From the NCBI GenBank assembly GCA_016705065.1, contig JADIYY010000003.1, positions 1 to 64,000 of the forward strand: a stretch of DNA of 64,000 nucleotides, in the 5' to 3' direction. A program made the translations under genes and the position numbers. The stretch's first letter is position 1; every line of letters starts with the position of its first letter. The stretch comes from Candidatus Aalborgiella aggregata (GTDB taxonomy: Bacteria; Pseudomonadota; Gammaproteobacteria; Burkholderiales; Burkholderiaceae_C). Shown piece by piece: positions 21,398-30,180 of the stretch. The notes beneath the pieces are model-generated. The model had not been told where the DNA came from and searched no databases. It saw only the letters and a list, made by a program, of their open reading frames with translations.

Positions 21398-22132
21398 TTA
21401 ACGCAATCCTGCCATATAGTCTGACACCGCTTTGATTTCGCGGTCGTTCATTTTTGCAGCCACTTGCGTCATTGCCACACTGTTTTTGCGAGAACCATCG
21501 CGGAAAGTGTTCAACTGCAAAGCAGTGTAATCAGCATGTTGACCACTGACTCGCGGGTAAATACTGGGGATACCAGCACCATTCGGGCTATGACAACCTG
21601 CACAAGCGGGCACTTGGCGGTCTGCAATGCCGCCACGGTAAATTTTCTCACCCATGGCAATCAAATCTTTGTCTTTCGCTTGACCAGGCTTGTTGGCTTT
21701 GGTAGCGAGCCATGCAGCAATATTTTTCATATCTTGCTCGCTCAAAGCTGCGACCATGCCCGTCATGATGGCGTTGCTGCGTTTGCCAGATTTGAATTCT
21801 TGCAATTGCTTGACCAAATATTCAGGATGTTGCTGTGCCAATTTGGGATTAGCCGGAATCATGGAATTGCCATCAGGCGCATGACAAGCTGCACATACCG
21901 TACCGTAACTGGCTTCACCTTTGACCAAATCCGCTTTACCTGTCACTGCTGGTGCAGCCGTTGGTGCGGGCGCCGCAGGAGTTGCCGCGGTGGCTGCTGC
22001 TGGAGAAGCAGGCGTTGCAGGTGCTGCAGGCGGGTTAGCTGCAAACACGGATGCAGCAGTCACGACACCCATGAAAACAGTTGCAAAAACGGATGCAATT
22101 TTTAAGTTTGGTTTTGAGAATGCAGATTTCAT
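21398..22132 (-). CDS. Diheme cytochrome c (cytochrome c4 type)
   Basis: 244 residues. A signal peptide is followed by an Ala/Pro/Thr-rich tether of about 35 residues and two class I haem domains, each with a CXXCH site (CAACH at about 81, CAGCH at about 178). Methionine ligands are plausible in KRSNAIMTGM and RKNSVAMTQV. Cytochrome c4 proteins pass electrons to terminal oxidases on the periplasmic side. The long low-complexity tether suggests a membrane-attached or spacer function. It heads the resB-ccsB cluster. Confidence 0.92.
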   Translation of the reverse strand: MKSAFSKPNLKIASVFATVFMGVVTAASVFAANPPAAPATPASPAAATAATPAAPAPTAAPAVTGKADLVKGEASYGTVCAACHAPDGNSMIPANPKLAQQHPEYLVKQLQEFKSGKRSNAIMTGMVAALSEQDMKNIAAWLATKANKPGQAKDKDLIAMGEKIYRGGIADRQVPACAGCHSPNGAGIPSIYPRVSGQHADYTALQLNTFRDGSRKNSVAMTQVAAKMNDREIKAVSDYMAGLR

Positions 22133-22294
22133 ATCATGGAATTTAGAATAATAGGGCTCAAACTCAGATTGTTTTGACCCATTGGTAAACGTGGAAAACC
22201 TCTCGCATTTTACAATGAACTGCTCACCACTTGCTGCAAATTAAGCAATCAGCGCTAATCCATTGGAATTACGGTAGCCAAATCGACCCTATGG

Positions 22295-23401
22295 CTACAA
22301 AAAACAAACCGTTACTGACAACCCACCTAAATTTGCGGAGCGACGCACATTGATGTGCAAATTTTCAGAAGCGGCAATTTGTTTCACAATTGACCATCCC
22401 AAACCACTACCGTCTCTGTGTTCGATTTTTTGCGACCTGAAAAAGCGCTCACCCAGCTGAGCCATATCTGCTTCAGACATACCCGGACCGCTGTCAGCTA
22501 TTTCGATGCAAGTTTGCTCTGATTTTGATTGAATATTGACTTCAATTTTGGCATCTCTAGGGCTGTAACGCACCGCGTTATCTAATAAATTGCGCAACAA
22601 CGAGCCAATCAAAGCTTCATTGCGCCCAACCAAGAATACCGGATATTCCGAGTCAGAATCTAATGAAATGGTTTGATTTTTTGCTTGTGCTTGCATGGTT
22701 GCTAAAGCCAGCATGGTTCTCAATAACCGGTTCAAATCAAACCGTTGGGTTTGAACATGAAGTGGTACTTGTTGGTTTTCATTCTCTAACCGTGCCAAAT
22801 ACAGCAATTGATTAACCAAATGGCTGGCTCTGTCACAAGCAATCATCAATTCGCTCAAAGCATGCCGTTGCACTGTCAAATCATCTGATAAGCTTGCAAC
22901 CTGCGCTTGCGCGCGCATCGCAGATATTGGTGTTCTGAGTTCGTGCGCTGCAGCAGATGTAAAACGCTGTTCTTTCTCTACGCTTTCACGCATTCGTTCA
23001 AAAAGCCCATTCAATTGATCGACAACGGGCTTAACCTCTATGGGCAAATTCTGTGTTTCTACTGGTTCAAACGACAGCGAAGATCTGCTAGCCAACGAAT
23101 CACTGAGGTTCGTCAAACTTCTGCTTGCAAAATGTATCGCAATGGCAATGCCAATTGCCATCAAGGGCAAACTCACTGCCAAGGGCCAAATAAGAGTGCG
23201 CACCAATGACCTGATGAGCTCTAAACGTTCAGATTGGAATTTTTCTGCGGTGAGATTGCCGTTTAATAAATTGACAAGCAAAATCTCTAACTCTCGACTG
23301 GCCTCATACCAAACAATCAACCCTGATGCCAGCCATAAAACAATGTTCCCACCAATGATCCAAAATAACAAACGCGAGCGCAGGGAATAATGTTTTGCCA
23401 T
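22295..23401 (-). CDS. Sensor histidine kinase (QseC/PmrB-like)
   Basis: 368 residues. Two transmembrane helices (about 10-30 and 70-90) bracket a short periplasmic segment of about 40 residues. A linker follows, then the H-box AAHELRTPISAMRAQ (His near 150), the N-box NLLDNAVRYSP, and the ATP-lid motifs DSGPGM and GSGLGWSIV. The small sensor region suggests it detects a membrane or ion signal. It lies 10 bp after its response regulator and is therefore a cognate pair. The input signal is unknown, and resemblance to QseC is at overall family level only. Confidence 0.88.
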   Translation of the reverse strand: MAKHYSLRSRLLFWIIGGNIVLWLASGLIVWYEASRELEILLVNLLNGNLTAEKFQSERLELIRSLVRTLIWPLAVSLPLMAIGIAIAIHFASRSLTNLSDSLASRSSLSFEPVETQNLPIEVKPVVDQLNGLFERMRESVEKEQRFTSAAAHELRTPISAMRAQAQVASLSDDLTVQRHALSELMIACDRASHLVNQLLYLARLENENQQVPLHVQTQRFDLNRLLRTMLALATMQAQAKNQTISLDSDSEYPVFLVGRNEALIGSLLRNLLDNAVRYSPRDAKIEVNIQSKSEQTCIEIADSGPGMSEADMAQLGERFFRSQKIEHRDGSGLGWSIVKQIAASENLHINVRRSANLGGLSVTVCFL

Positions 23402-23411
23402 TTATGGAATG

Positions 23412-24083
23412 CTAACTCTGCACGTCGTGTTTGATTTGATATCCAATTCCCCGTATGGTTTGTATGACATCTTTGCCTAATTTTTTTCGCAAATTATGAA
23501 CATGAACTTCAATGGCATTGCTGTCAACCTCTTGCCCCCAAGAGTAAAGTTGCTGCTCCAAATGGTCACGCGTTAGCACGCGCCCATTGGCCATTAGTAA
23601 AGCTTGCAGCAAATCAAATTCTCTACTGGACAGGCTCACACTTTGTTCATCAACCAATACATCTCGGGTAACACTGTTGAGGCTGACAGACCCAACACAT
23701 ATAACCGATTGCGCAGCTGCACCCTGCGCACGCCTAGTGAGTGCACGCAAACGCGCAGCTAAAACGGATAAATCCACCGGCTTAACCACATAATCGTCCG
23801 CTCCCGCATCCAAAGCTGTGGCAATTTCGTGATTGGCATCGTGCGCCGTCAAAACCAAAACTGGTGCTGAGTTTTTTTCACTGCGCATTTGCTGCAAAAC
23901 TTCTAAGCCTGATATGCGTGGCATGGAAATATCCAACACGACGATGGCATAGTCGGATTGACGCAATTCATGTAAAGCGGCGAAGCCATCACGCACCCAA
24001 TTGACTTGAAAGCCTTGCAGGCGTAAGCCACTTTGTAACGCATCACCAAGTTGGGGGTCGTCCTCAGCAATTAAGATTTTCAT
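23412..24083 (-). CDS. OmpR-family response regulator (QseB-like)
   Basis: About 223 residues. The receiver domain has the acidic pair EDD (8-10), the phospho-acceptor Asp in VVLDISMP (about 51), and Lys in VVKPVD (about 101). A winged-helix DNA-binding domain follows (SSREFDLLQALLMANGRVLTRDHLEQQLY, EVHVHNLRKKLG, TIRGIGYQI). A GTG eight codons upstream (24107) is an alternative start with GGAAA nearby; MKILIAEDD is the family norm. It is the first gene of the two-component operon and faces engB across a 196-bp divergent gap. Confidence 0.93.
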   Translation of the reverse strand: MKILIAEDDPQLGDALQSGLRLQGFQVNWVRDGFAALHELRQSDYAIVVLDISMPRISGLEVLQQMRSEKNSAPVLVLTAHDANHEIATALDAGADDYVVKPVDLSVLAARLRALTRRAQGAAAQSVICVGSVSLNSVTRDVLVDEQSVSLSSREFDLLQALLMANGRVLTRDHLEQQLYSWGQEVDSNAIEVHVHNLRKKLGKDVIQTIRGIGYQIKHDVQS

Positions 24084-24279
24084 AGTCAGTAGGTTTGATT
24101 GTTTCACTGATTTCCATCATCAGCACTATATTCGAAAGCAAGATTGAACACCTTACAAGAATGAAATTAAAGCATCCTTAAAATTTTGCAGACTTATACT
24201 TGGGAATTGCTGACCACTCAGTTCTTTTCATTTCGATTCTTCTCTCATTTCGGCTATCTATTCGGTTCTAATAGAGGTT

Positions 24280-24963
24280 ATGCCAACAACAGAGTCCACA
24301 CCAGTCAAAACTGCTCAGCAAAATGTAGCTGATATCGCTGCATCAAAAAAAATTGCCATGGGCTGGATGCACACGGCAAAGTTCTTGACCACAGCGCCAC
24401 AACTGGAGTTTTTGCCGCCTTTGTCGGTTCCAGAGATTGCCTTTGTGGGACGATCCAATGCGGGTAAATCGACTTGTATCAACACATTGACACAGCAACA
24501 CCGCTTGGCATTTGCTTCAAAAAAACCGGGTCGCACACAAAGTATCAATCTATTTAGCTTGGGCAAGCAAGGCGTGACTGATGCTGTATTAGCTGACTTG
24601 CCTGGCTATGGCTATGCAGCCGTACCCAAAGCCGACAAATTGCGCTGGCAACGGGTTATGGCCAATTATTTAATCACGCGCGAAAACCTGAAAGCCATTG
24701 TGCTGATGTGCGACCCACGCCACGGCATAACCGAATTAGATGAGATATTGTTGGAAGTGATTCGCCCCCGCATTGAAGAAGGCTTGAAGTTTTTGGTGGT
24801 ATTGACCAAGTCTGACAAACTCAATAAAACCGAAGCCGCCAAAGCGCTGTCGATCATGCAAATACAAGCCGGTGGTGGCGAGGTGCGTTTGTTTTCAGCG
24901 CTGAAGAAAAAAGGCGTTGATGATGTGGCTCTTTTACTTTGGCAATGGACGCATAAGGACTGA
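24280..24963 (+). CDS. engB: Ribosome biogenesis GTPase EngB/YsxC
   Basis: 227-residue GTPase required for 50S subunit assembly. G1 GRSNAGKST (about 58-66), G2 in KPGRTQSINLF, G3 DLPGYGYA (about 107) and G4 TKSD (about 172) are all present. The family C-terminal FSALKKKGVDD is also visible. In many betaproteobacteria engB sits next to the cytochrome c4-resB-ccsB cluster; here a two-component system intervenes on the other strand. The stop codon is followed at once by dispersed repeat copy 4. Confidence 0.95.
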   Translation: MPTTESTPVKTAQQNVADIAASKKIAMGWMHTAKFLTTAPQLEFLPPLSVPEIAFVGRSNAGKSTCINTLTQQHRLAFASKKPGRTQSINLFSLGKQGVTDAVLADLPGYGYAAVPKADKLRWQRVMANYLITRENLKAIVLMCDPRHGITELDEILLEVIRPRIEEGLKFLVVLTKSDKLNKTEAAKALSIMQIQAGGGEVRLFSALKKKGVDDVALLLWQWTHKD

Positions 24964-25033
24964 AACGCTATATATTTAATAGCAATATAGGCATTATTTA
25001 CGCCGTCTACAGCCTAGTTTTCCATATATTTTT
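24964..25033 (+). repeat. Dispersed 3'-end hairpin repeat, copy 4 (overlaps DUF1499 gene)
   Basis: GCTATATATTTAATAGC hairpin, TATAGGCATT, TTTACGCCGTCTA, CAGCCTAGTTTT. It starts directly after the engB TGA and covers the last few codons of the convergent gene, whose TAG stop is the antisense of CTA in the repeat. Confidence 0.85.
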
Positions 25034-25496
25034 GCCGAACTAGCTCAATTCGCTGGCGATTCACACCAAAATCTTTGCGACCCAATCGGCTGCTACTTCG
25101 CACATCAATTGCGCCCTTTGCAGGGTTAAACCAAAATTCGACGTCATCCACAAACTTCAGTAAACGGGTTTGCGATTGGGCATAGATGTAGTCAGGTTTG
25201 GTCTCAATGATTGCAGTGCTTGGAAAGCTGCGCAAAACATCTGCCAACTTGACCATGGAAGTGGCTAGGTTATTGTCTTTCAAAGGCAATGGCTCGATGC
25301 GCGCATATTGAAGTTGCGGATGATCAGGGTACAAATCTGCTTGGCTGCTGACGCTGTTGGGAGAAAAGGATGGTTGCTTCAATCTATCTGCTTTGACACC
25401 AAGGCTTGAAGGTTGCTTGCCGCTTAAAAAACCCAATTGTCCAGCTAATAATGTCAGCATAAATAAAGCAACCAAAAAGTAAATGATCATTTTCAT
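25014..25496 (-). CDS. DUF1499 family protein
   Basis: 160 residues: an N-terminal hydrophobic helix (signal anchor, about 3-20) and a DUF1499-like domain. Typical features are LADVLRSFPSTAIIETKPDYIYAQ, LLKFVDDVEFWFNP and the SSSRLGRKDFGVNRQRIE block. Function is unknown; it is likely membrane-tethered with the domain in the periplasm. A strong AAGGAG precedes the ATG. It lies 32 bp after lysA on the same strand. The final Glu-Asn-stop codons are provided by dispersed repeat copy 4. Confidence 0.85.
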   Translation of the reverse strand: MKMIIYFLVALFMLTLLAGQLGFLSGKQPSSLGVKADRLKQPSFSPNSVSSQADLYPDHPQLQYARIEPLPLKDNNLATSMVKLADVLRSFPSTAIIETKPDYIYAQSQTRLLKFVDDVEFWFNPAKGAIDVRSSSRLGRKDFGVNRQRIELVRQKYMEN

Positions 25497-25528
25497 TGGT
25501 TTTCTCCTTAGTCCTTCAGTTTGACTAA

Positions 25529-26854
25529 CTATGCGATTAATTTTTCCATGCGCATTTGGTCTTGGCTGCTTTCACGCTGACGAATCAGATGCGCAGAGTC
25601 GCCATCAACCAATATTTCAGCAGCGCGACCACGGGTGTTGTAGTTGCTGGCCATGCTCATGCAATATGCGCCAGCTGACATCACCGCCAACAAATCGCCA
25701 TCTTTGATTTGAAGTGTGCGATCGCGTCCGATCCAATCCCCGCTTTCACACACAGGTCCCACCACATCGTAAGTTGACCCATTAGCATTAGCATTGGTAT
25801 TGGCATCAGCGTTTTGTACAACGGGAACAATCGCATGGTAGGCTTGGTACATGGCAGGCCGTGGCAAGTCGTTCATGGCGGCATCAATGATGCAAAAATT
25901 CTTCTGCTCGCCGGGTTTGAGGTAGAGAATTTCGGTTACGCAGATGCCTGCATTGCCAACCAAAGAACGCCCTGGTTCAATCATCAACGGGCGGTCACCA
26001 AATCCTCTGGCATCTAGTTTGGCTAATATTTTTTGCCACAGCACATCAGCTTGCGGCGGTTGTTCACCGTTATAAGAAATTCCCAAGCCGCCACCAAAAT
26101 CAAGATGGTGAATCTGCACACCGGCAGATTCAATGCTCTCAACCAAATCCAACATGCGGTCTACCGCGTCTAAGTAAGGACCATCATCCACAATTTGTGA
26201 GCCAATGTGGCAGTCTATCCCCAGCACCTTTAAACCAGGCAATTTCGCAGCATGCTGGTAGCAAGCTACAGTTCTCTCTGCTGCAACACCAAATTTGCTG
26301 CCTTTCAAGCCAGTCGAAATATAAGGGTGTGTTTTGGGATCCACATTGGGGTTGACACGAATGCTGATATTGGCCTTCTTACCCACAGCCAAAGCGACTT
26401 CGTTCAGCACGTCAAGCTCGGCCTCACTCTCAACATTGAAACAACCCACACCCAAATTCAAGGCATGACGCATTTCACCGCGCGTTTTTCCCACACCCGA
26501 AAAGATGACTTTGGAAGCATCACCACCAGCGGCAATCACACGATCGAGCTCCCCGCCCGAAACGATATCAAAGCCACAACCAGCCAGAGCGAACACCTGC
26601 AACACACCTAACGTGGAATTGGCCTTCATTGCATAGCAAATTTGCACTTTGCGTCCAGCAAAACCCTTTTGGTAAGCACCCAATGCAGCAAGCATGGACG
26701 CTTTGGAATAGATGAACAAAGGCGTGCCAAATTCCTTGGCTAATTTGGCGATGTCTTTATTTTCTGCGGTCAATTGACCATCGCGGTAAAAGAAATACGG
26801 ATGCCCCGGAAGCGTTTTAGATTCTGAAGAAATTTCTGATGAAAGGACAGACAT
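25529..26854 (-). CDS. lysA: Diaminopimelate decarboxylase
   Basis: 441-residue PLP enzyme that converts meso-diaminopimelate to lysine. The PLP lysine is in CYAMKANS (about residue 77), with GLKGSKFG, HIGSQI, DFGGGLGISY and MIEPGRSLV following. The C-terminal barrel has VVGPVCESGDWIGRD and GAYCMSMASNYN. One oddity is an Asn/Ala/Asp-rich insert (ADANTNANANGS) just before YDVVGPVCESG, encoded by short AATGCT-like repeats kept in frame. It is co-directional with lptM, whose stop lies 8 bp upstream. Confidence 0.97.
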   Translation of the reverse strand: MSVLSSEISSESKTLPGHPYFFYRDGQLTAENKDIAKLAKEFGTPLFIYSKASMLAALGAYQKGFAGRKVQICYAMKANSTLGVLQVFALAGCGFDIVSGGELDRVIAAGGDASKVIFSGVGKTRGEMRHALNLGVGCFNVESEAELDVLNEVALAVGKKANISIRVNPNVDPKTHPYISTGLKGSKFGVAAERTVACYQHAAKLPGLKVLGIDCHIGSQIVDDGPYLDAVDRMLDLVESIESAGVQIHHLDFGGGLGISYNGEQPPQADVLWQKILAKLDARGFGDRPLMIEPGRSLVGNAGICVTEILYLKPGEQKNFCIIDAAMNDLPRPAMYQAYHAIVPVVQNADANTNANANGSTYDVVGPVCESGDWIGRDRTLQIKDGDLLAVMSAGAYCMSMASNYNTRGRAAEILVDGDSAHLIRQRESSQDQMRMEKLIA

Positions 26855-26862
26855 GTTGACTT

Positions 26863-27138
26863 TTAATTTGACAATTTTTTAGCAGGTGCCGGCGTTGTTG
26901 AACTTGAATCCGCCTTGGCATCGGCTGGCGTTTTTGACGACGCGGTATTCGGAGCGGCTGTGGCGGCCTCAACCAAGCTGGTACGTTGCGTACCGGCTGG
27001 AACTTGTGGCAAGTAAAGCGATCCACGTTGGCCGCACGCACTGAGCGCCAAAGCAGCTATCAAAAGTGACGTGCTTTTGAAAAGCCCTAATTTACGCGGG
27101 TTGCTGACTCTGTTTACAATTTGCATGGTATTTTTCAT
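26863..27138 (-). CDS. lptM: LptM-like small lipoprotein
   Basis: About 91 residues (87 if Met at 27126 is used). A hydrophobic signal ending in LSAC is followed by GQRGSLYLP, the signature of the small lipoprotein found before lysA in many proteobacteria and now called LptM, which assists LptD assembly in E. coli. The rest is Ala/Ser/Thr/Pro-rich. Its start lies only 13 bp from the divergent cyaY start, and neither has a recognisable Shine-Dalgarno, so translation signals here are unusual. Confidence 0.8.
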   Translation of the reverse strand: MKNTMQIVNRVSNPRKLGLFKSTSLLIAALALSACGQRGSLYLPQVPAGTQRTSLVEAATAAPNTASSKTPADAKADSSSTTPAPAKKLSN

Positions 27139-27151
27139 AATTCACATTGTA

Positions 27152-27481
27152 ATGACTGACATCGAATTTCTTGACCTTGCAGAAAACGCACTGAAACGGA
27201 TAGAGGCTGCGTGTGACCACATCAACGCCACAACCGATACCGATATCGACAACCAACGTACCGGCAACATGATTACATTGACTTTTGAAAATCGTAGCCA
27301 GATTATCGTGAACCTTCAAAAGCCGTTACAAGAAATTTGGCTCGCCGCCAAGCGGGGCGGCTTTCATTATAAAAATAACAACGGACATTGGCTGGACACT
27401 AAGGGGAATGGCGAATTGTTTCAAATGCTTTCAGATTTCGCCAGTGAGCAATCACTTAGCAGATTGAGTTTCAAGGTTTAA
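27152..27481 (+). CDS. cyaY: Iron-sulfur assembly protein CyaY (frataxin)
   Basis: 109 residues from ATG 27152; the longer ORF reads back through lptM and is rejected. Frataxin regulates iron delivery to Fe-S cluster assembly. Visible hallmarks are an acidic first helix (TDIEFLDLAENALKRIEAACD), MITLTFENRSQIIVNLQ and QEIWLAAKRGGFHY, followed by a GHWLDTKGNGELFQML tail. It is divergent from lptM and convergent with ponA, overlapping the ponA 3' end by 11 bp. Its promoter must lie within the lptM coding sequence. Confidence 0.93.
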   Translation: MTDIEFLDLAENALKRIEAACDHINATTDTDIDNQRTGNMITLTFENRSQIIVNLQKPLQEIWLAAKRGGFHYKNNNGHWLDTKGNGELFQMLSDFASEQSLSRLSFKV

Positions 27482-29876
27482 ACAAATCTAGGATTGACCG
27501 TTTTTCAGATTCATTCAGTGATTTTGGCGTGTTTATGCTTGCTTCACCCTCAGACGGAACGTAATCCTCCATACCCAAACTGCGAATACCGCCACCTGCA
27601 AACTCAGTGTATTCCCAGTCACCACTTACACGACTTACGCCTTCAGGTGTGTTCAGTTCGGCTATAGGCACGCCTTTGAGTGCATGTTGCATGTAGCTGA
27701 TCCAGATGGGCAAACTTAAGCCTCCACCCGTTTCAGCATTTGAACTGCCCAATGGTTTTGGATTGTCATAACCCATCCATACCACAGCAGCCAAGCTTGG
27801 GTGAAAGCCAGCGAACCACGCATCAATCGAATCATTGGTTGTACCCGTTTTGCCATAAATGTCGCCACGCCCCAGCGCTGCCTTGGCCTTTGCCGCGGTA
27901 CCCACACTGGTTACCTCTTGTAAAAGGCTGGTGGTAACAAAGGCATTTCTGGCATCAATCACGCGCATTGTTTCATTTAATGCAGTGGGGTTTGTCTCGG
28001 CAATCACTGCGCCTTTGTGATCGGTAATTTTGCTGATCAGATAAGGGTTCACACGGTATCCGCCATTTGCGAAAACTGAATAGGCACTTGCCATTTGTAA
28101 AGGTGTTACCGCACCCGCACCGAGCGCCATCGTGAGATACGGAGGGTGTCTTTCTGCTTCGAAACCAAATTTGGTGATCCAATCTTGTGCATTTTGCGGA
28201 CCCACTTCTTTCAAAATGCGAATAGAAACCATGTTTTTGGATTTGGCTAAGCCTGTTCGCATCGACATTGGACCACTGAATTTCCCATCGTAATTTTTAG
28301 GTTCCCAAGGTTGACCACCAGTCACGCTGGCATCAAAAAACAAAGGGGAGTCATTGATAACAGTTGCTGGCGAAAGCCCTTTTTCTAGCGAAGATGAATA
28401 AATAAAGGGCTTAAAACTGGATCCGGGCTGCCGCCAAGCTTGGGTGACATGATTAAATTTATTCTTGTTGTAATCGAACCCGCCGACCAATGCTTTGATT
28501 TCTCCGGTGCGCGGGTCGAGTGCAACAAAAGCGCCTTCAACCTCAGGCAATTGCGCGATTTCCCACGTATTTTTTATGGATTTGATCACCCGAATAACAG
28601 CTCCACGTCGGATTTTGATATTCGCGGGCGCTTTATCCGACAGACCTAACGAAGCTAATTTCAAACCATCGCCTGTAATCTCAATCGTTTCTGCGTTTTG
28701 CATCGTGGCAGTCACTTTTTTGCCATTGACGCTCGTGACGACTGCGACCTTCAAATCATCCATGTTGTGATGATCTGTTAATACGTTATCTATGGCATCC
28801 TCAAGCTCCGCCTGATTACTGGGTAAGTCTACAAATAGTTCTGGCCCACGGTAATTTTGTCGTTTTTCAAAATCCATGATACCTTTGCGCAGAGCGTTGT
28901 AAGCAGCTGTTTGATCGGCGTGCTTAATTGTTGTGTACACATTCAAACCCTTGGTATAAGTATCTGCACCATACTGCGCATAGACCAACTGTCTTACGGC
29001 CTCAGATACGTACTCTGCATGCGGTTTTGCAGTATCGCTGTCTCTTTTAAGTTTGAGTACTTCTTTATTGGCTGCAGCTGCTTGTTCCTTGGTGATAAAG
29101 TCATTCTCCAACATGCGTTCAATGATATAAAGTTGACGCACGCGTGCGCGGCTGGGATTCACTATTGGATTGAACGTTGAGGGCGCTTTCGGCAAGCCAG
29201 CCAACATTGCGGCCTCTGCTATAGATATATCTTTAAGAGCTTTCCCAAAATATATTTCTGCTGCTGATGCAAAACCATAGGCACGTTCGCCTAAAAAAAT
29301 CTGATTCATATATATCTCTAGAATCTGATCTTTGGTGAGTAGGTTTTCAAGCTTGAATGTTAACAAAACTTCATAAATCTTACGCACATAAGATTTTTCA
29401 GAGGATAAATAGACATTTCTTGCAACTTGCATGGTGATGGTCGACGCACCTTGACTTTTAGAGCGTCCCAAATTTGCCAACACCGCACGCAACATGCTTC
29501 TGTAATTGATGCCTCCATGAGAATAAAAATCAGAATCCTCAATGGCAATAACAGCGTCTTTCATCACCTTAGGTATTTGGGCTATTGGCGTTAATTGGCG
29601 CAACTCCTCACCAAATTCCCCCATCAAAACCCCTTCAGACGAATAGACACGCAAAGGCAACTTGGGACGGTAATCGGACAATTCAGAAACATCCGGTAAT
29701 TTTGGATAAGCCAAAGCCAAAGCCAGACCGACAACCAGCGTTAAAACGGCACCCAATCCCAAAATAGCTATCCCAACCCAAATAGCTACTTTTCGGATCG
29801 TTGGCATACCTAGTAACGCAAATTTGGGTGTTACCAAACCTGCGCTACTCAAATCATGGTCAGACTGCGATGTCAT
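27471..29876 (-). CDS. ponA: Penicillin-binding protein 1A (bifunctional)
   Basis: 801 residues. An N-terminal transmembrane helix (about 28-52) is followed by the GT51 transglycosylase domain with catalytic Glu in VIAIEDSDFYSHGG (about 108) and GASTITMQVARN. An OB-like insert and a transpeptidase domain follow: SXXK in PGSSFKPFIY, SXN in AKSKNMVSI, KTG in YGKTGTTND. It polymerises and cross-links peptidoglycan. GAGAAA precedes ATG 29876. It is divergent from pilM across 304 bp, the common order in beta- and gammaproteobacteria. Its 3' end overlaps cyaY tail to tail. Confidence 0.97.
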   Translation of the reverse strand: MTSQSDHDLSSAGLVTPKFALLGMPTIRKVAIWVGIAILGLGAVLTLVVGLALALAYPKLPDVSELSDYRPKLPLRVYSSEGVLMGEFGEELRQLTPIAQIPKVMKDAVIAIEDSDFYSHGGINYRSMLRAVLANLGRSKSQGASTITMQVARNVYLSSEKSYVRKIYEVLLTFKLENLLTKDQILEIYMNQIFLGERAYGFASAAEIYFGKALKDISIAEAAMLAGLPKAPSTFNPIVNPSRARVRQLYIIERMLENDFITKEQAAAANKEVLKLKRDSDTAKPHAEYVSEAVRQLVYAQYGADTYTKGLNVYTTIKHADQTAAYNALRKGIMDFEKRQNYRGPELFVDLPSNQAELEDAIDNVLTDHHNMDDLKVAVVTSVNGKKVTATMQNAETIEITGDGLKLASLGLSDKAPANIKIRRGAVIRVIKSIKNTWEIAQLPEVEGAFVALDPRTGEIKALVGGFDYNKNKFNHVTQAWRQPGSSFKPFIYSSSLEKGLSPATVINDSPLFFDASVTGGQPWEPKNYDGKFSGPMSMRTGLAKSKNMVSIRILKEVGPQNAQDWITKFGFEAERHPPYLTMALGAGAVTPLQMASAYSVFANGGYRVNPYLISKITDHKGAVIAETNPTALNETMRVIDARNAFVTTSLLQEVTSVGTAAKAKAALGRGDIYGKTGTTNDSIDAWFAGFHPSLAAVVWMGYDNPKPLGSSNAETGGGLSLPIWISYMQHALKGVPIAELNTPEGVSRVSGDWEYTEFAGGGIRSLGMEDYVPSEGEASINTPKSLNESEKRSILDLFKP

Positions 29877-30180
29877 ATCAGAATTTTCTCAAAATAATGT
29901 GTGAAGCAATAGTATATGAAAGCGCACGACTGTTACTTAAATTGAAGTTAAACTGATTAATCTAACCAGCAATTCTGGTAATACATAAAGATTGTGCGCT
30001 AAGTTAATGTCTTTATTGAACTAAAGAGTTCATTTTTTGTTGGATTGTGGCTACAATTTTGCTAGCAAGAAAGCCAAAAACGACAAAATGGTGTAACCTA
30101 CTGATAGCATATGCATTCTCAGTAAGGCAAATTCAAATTGATCTTGCCTTTGACCCTCTTAAAACAACATTGGATTTAAT
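29877..30180. other. Divergent intergenic region ponA/pilM (304 bp)
   Basis: AT-rich, with no ORF of note. It must hold promoters for both operons. The one specific signal I can point to is a sigma-54-like element at 30048-30063 (separate entry), overlapping a TACAAT that could serve as a sigma-70 -10. Confidence 0.5.
30048..30063 (+). promoter_or_regulatory. Candidate sigma-54 promoter for pilMNOPQ
   Basis: TGGC-TAC-AATT-TTGCT fits the sigma-54 layout: GG and GC are 12 bp apart, as in TGGCACGN4TTGCW. It lies about 118 bp before the pilM start. The three bases after TGGC deviate from consensus, and TACAAT in the same place could instead belong to a sigma-70 promoter. Confidence 0.35.

Noticed and set aside
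21464..22105. 213-codon plus-strand ORF
   Set aside because: It is antisense to the diheme cytochrome c gene and is Cys/Arg/Ser-rich with no recognisable motif.
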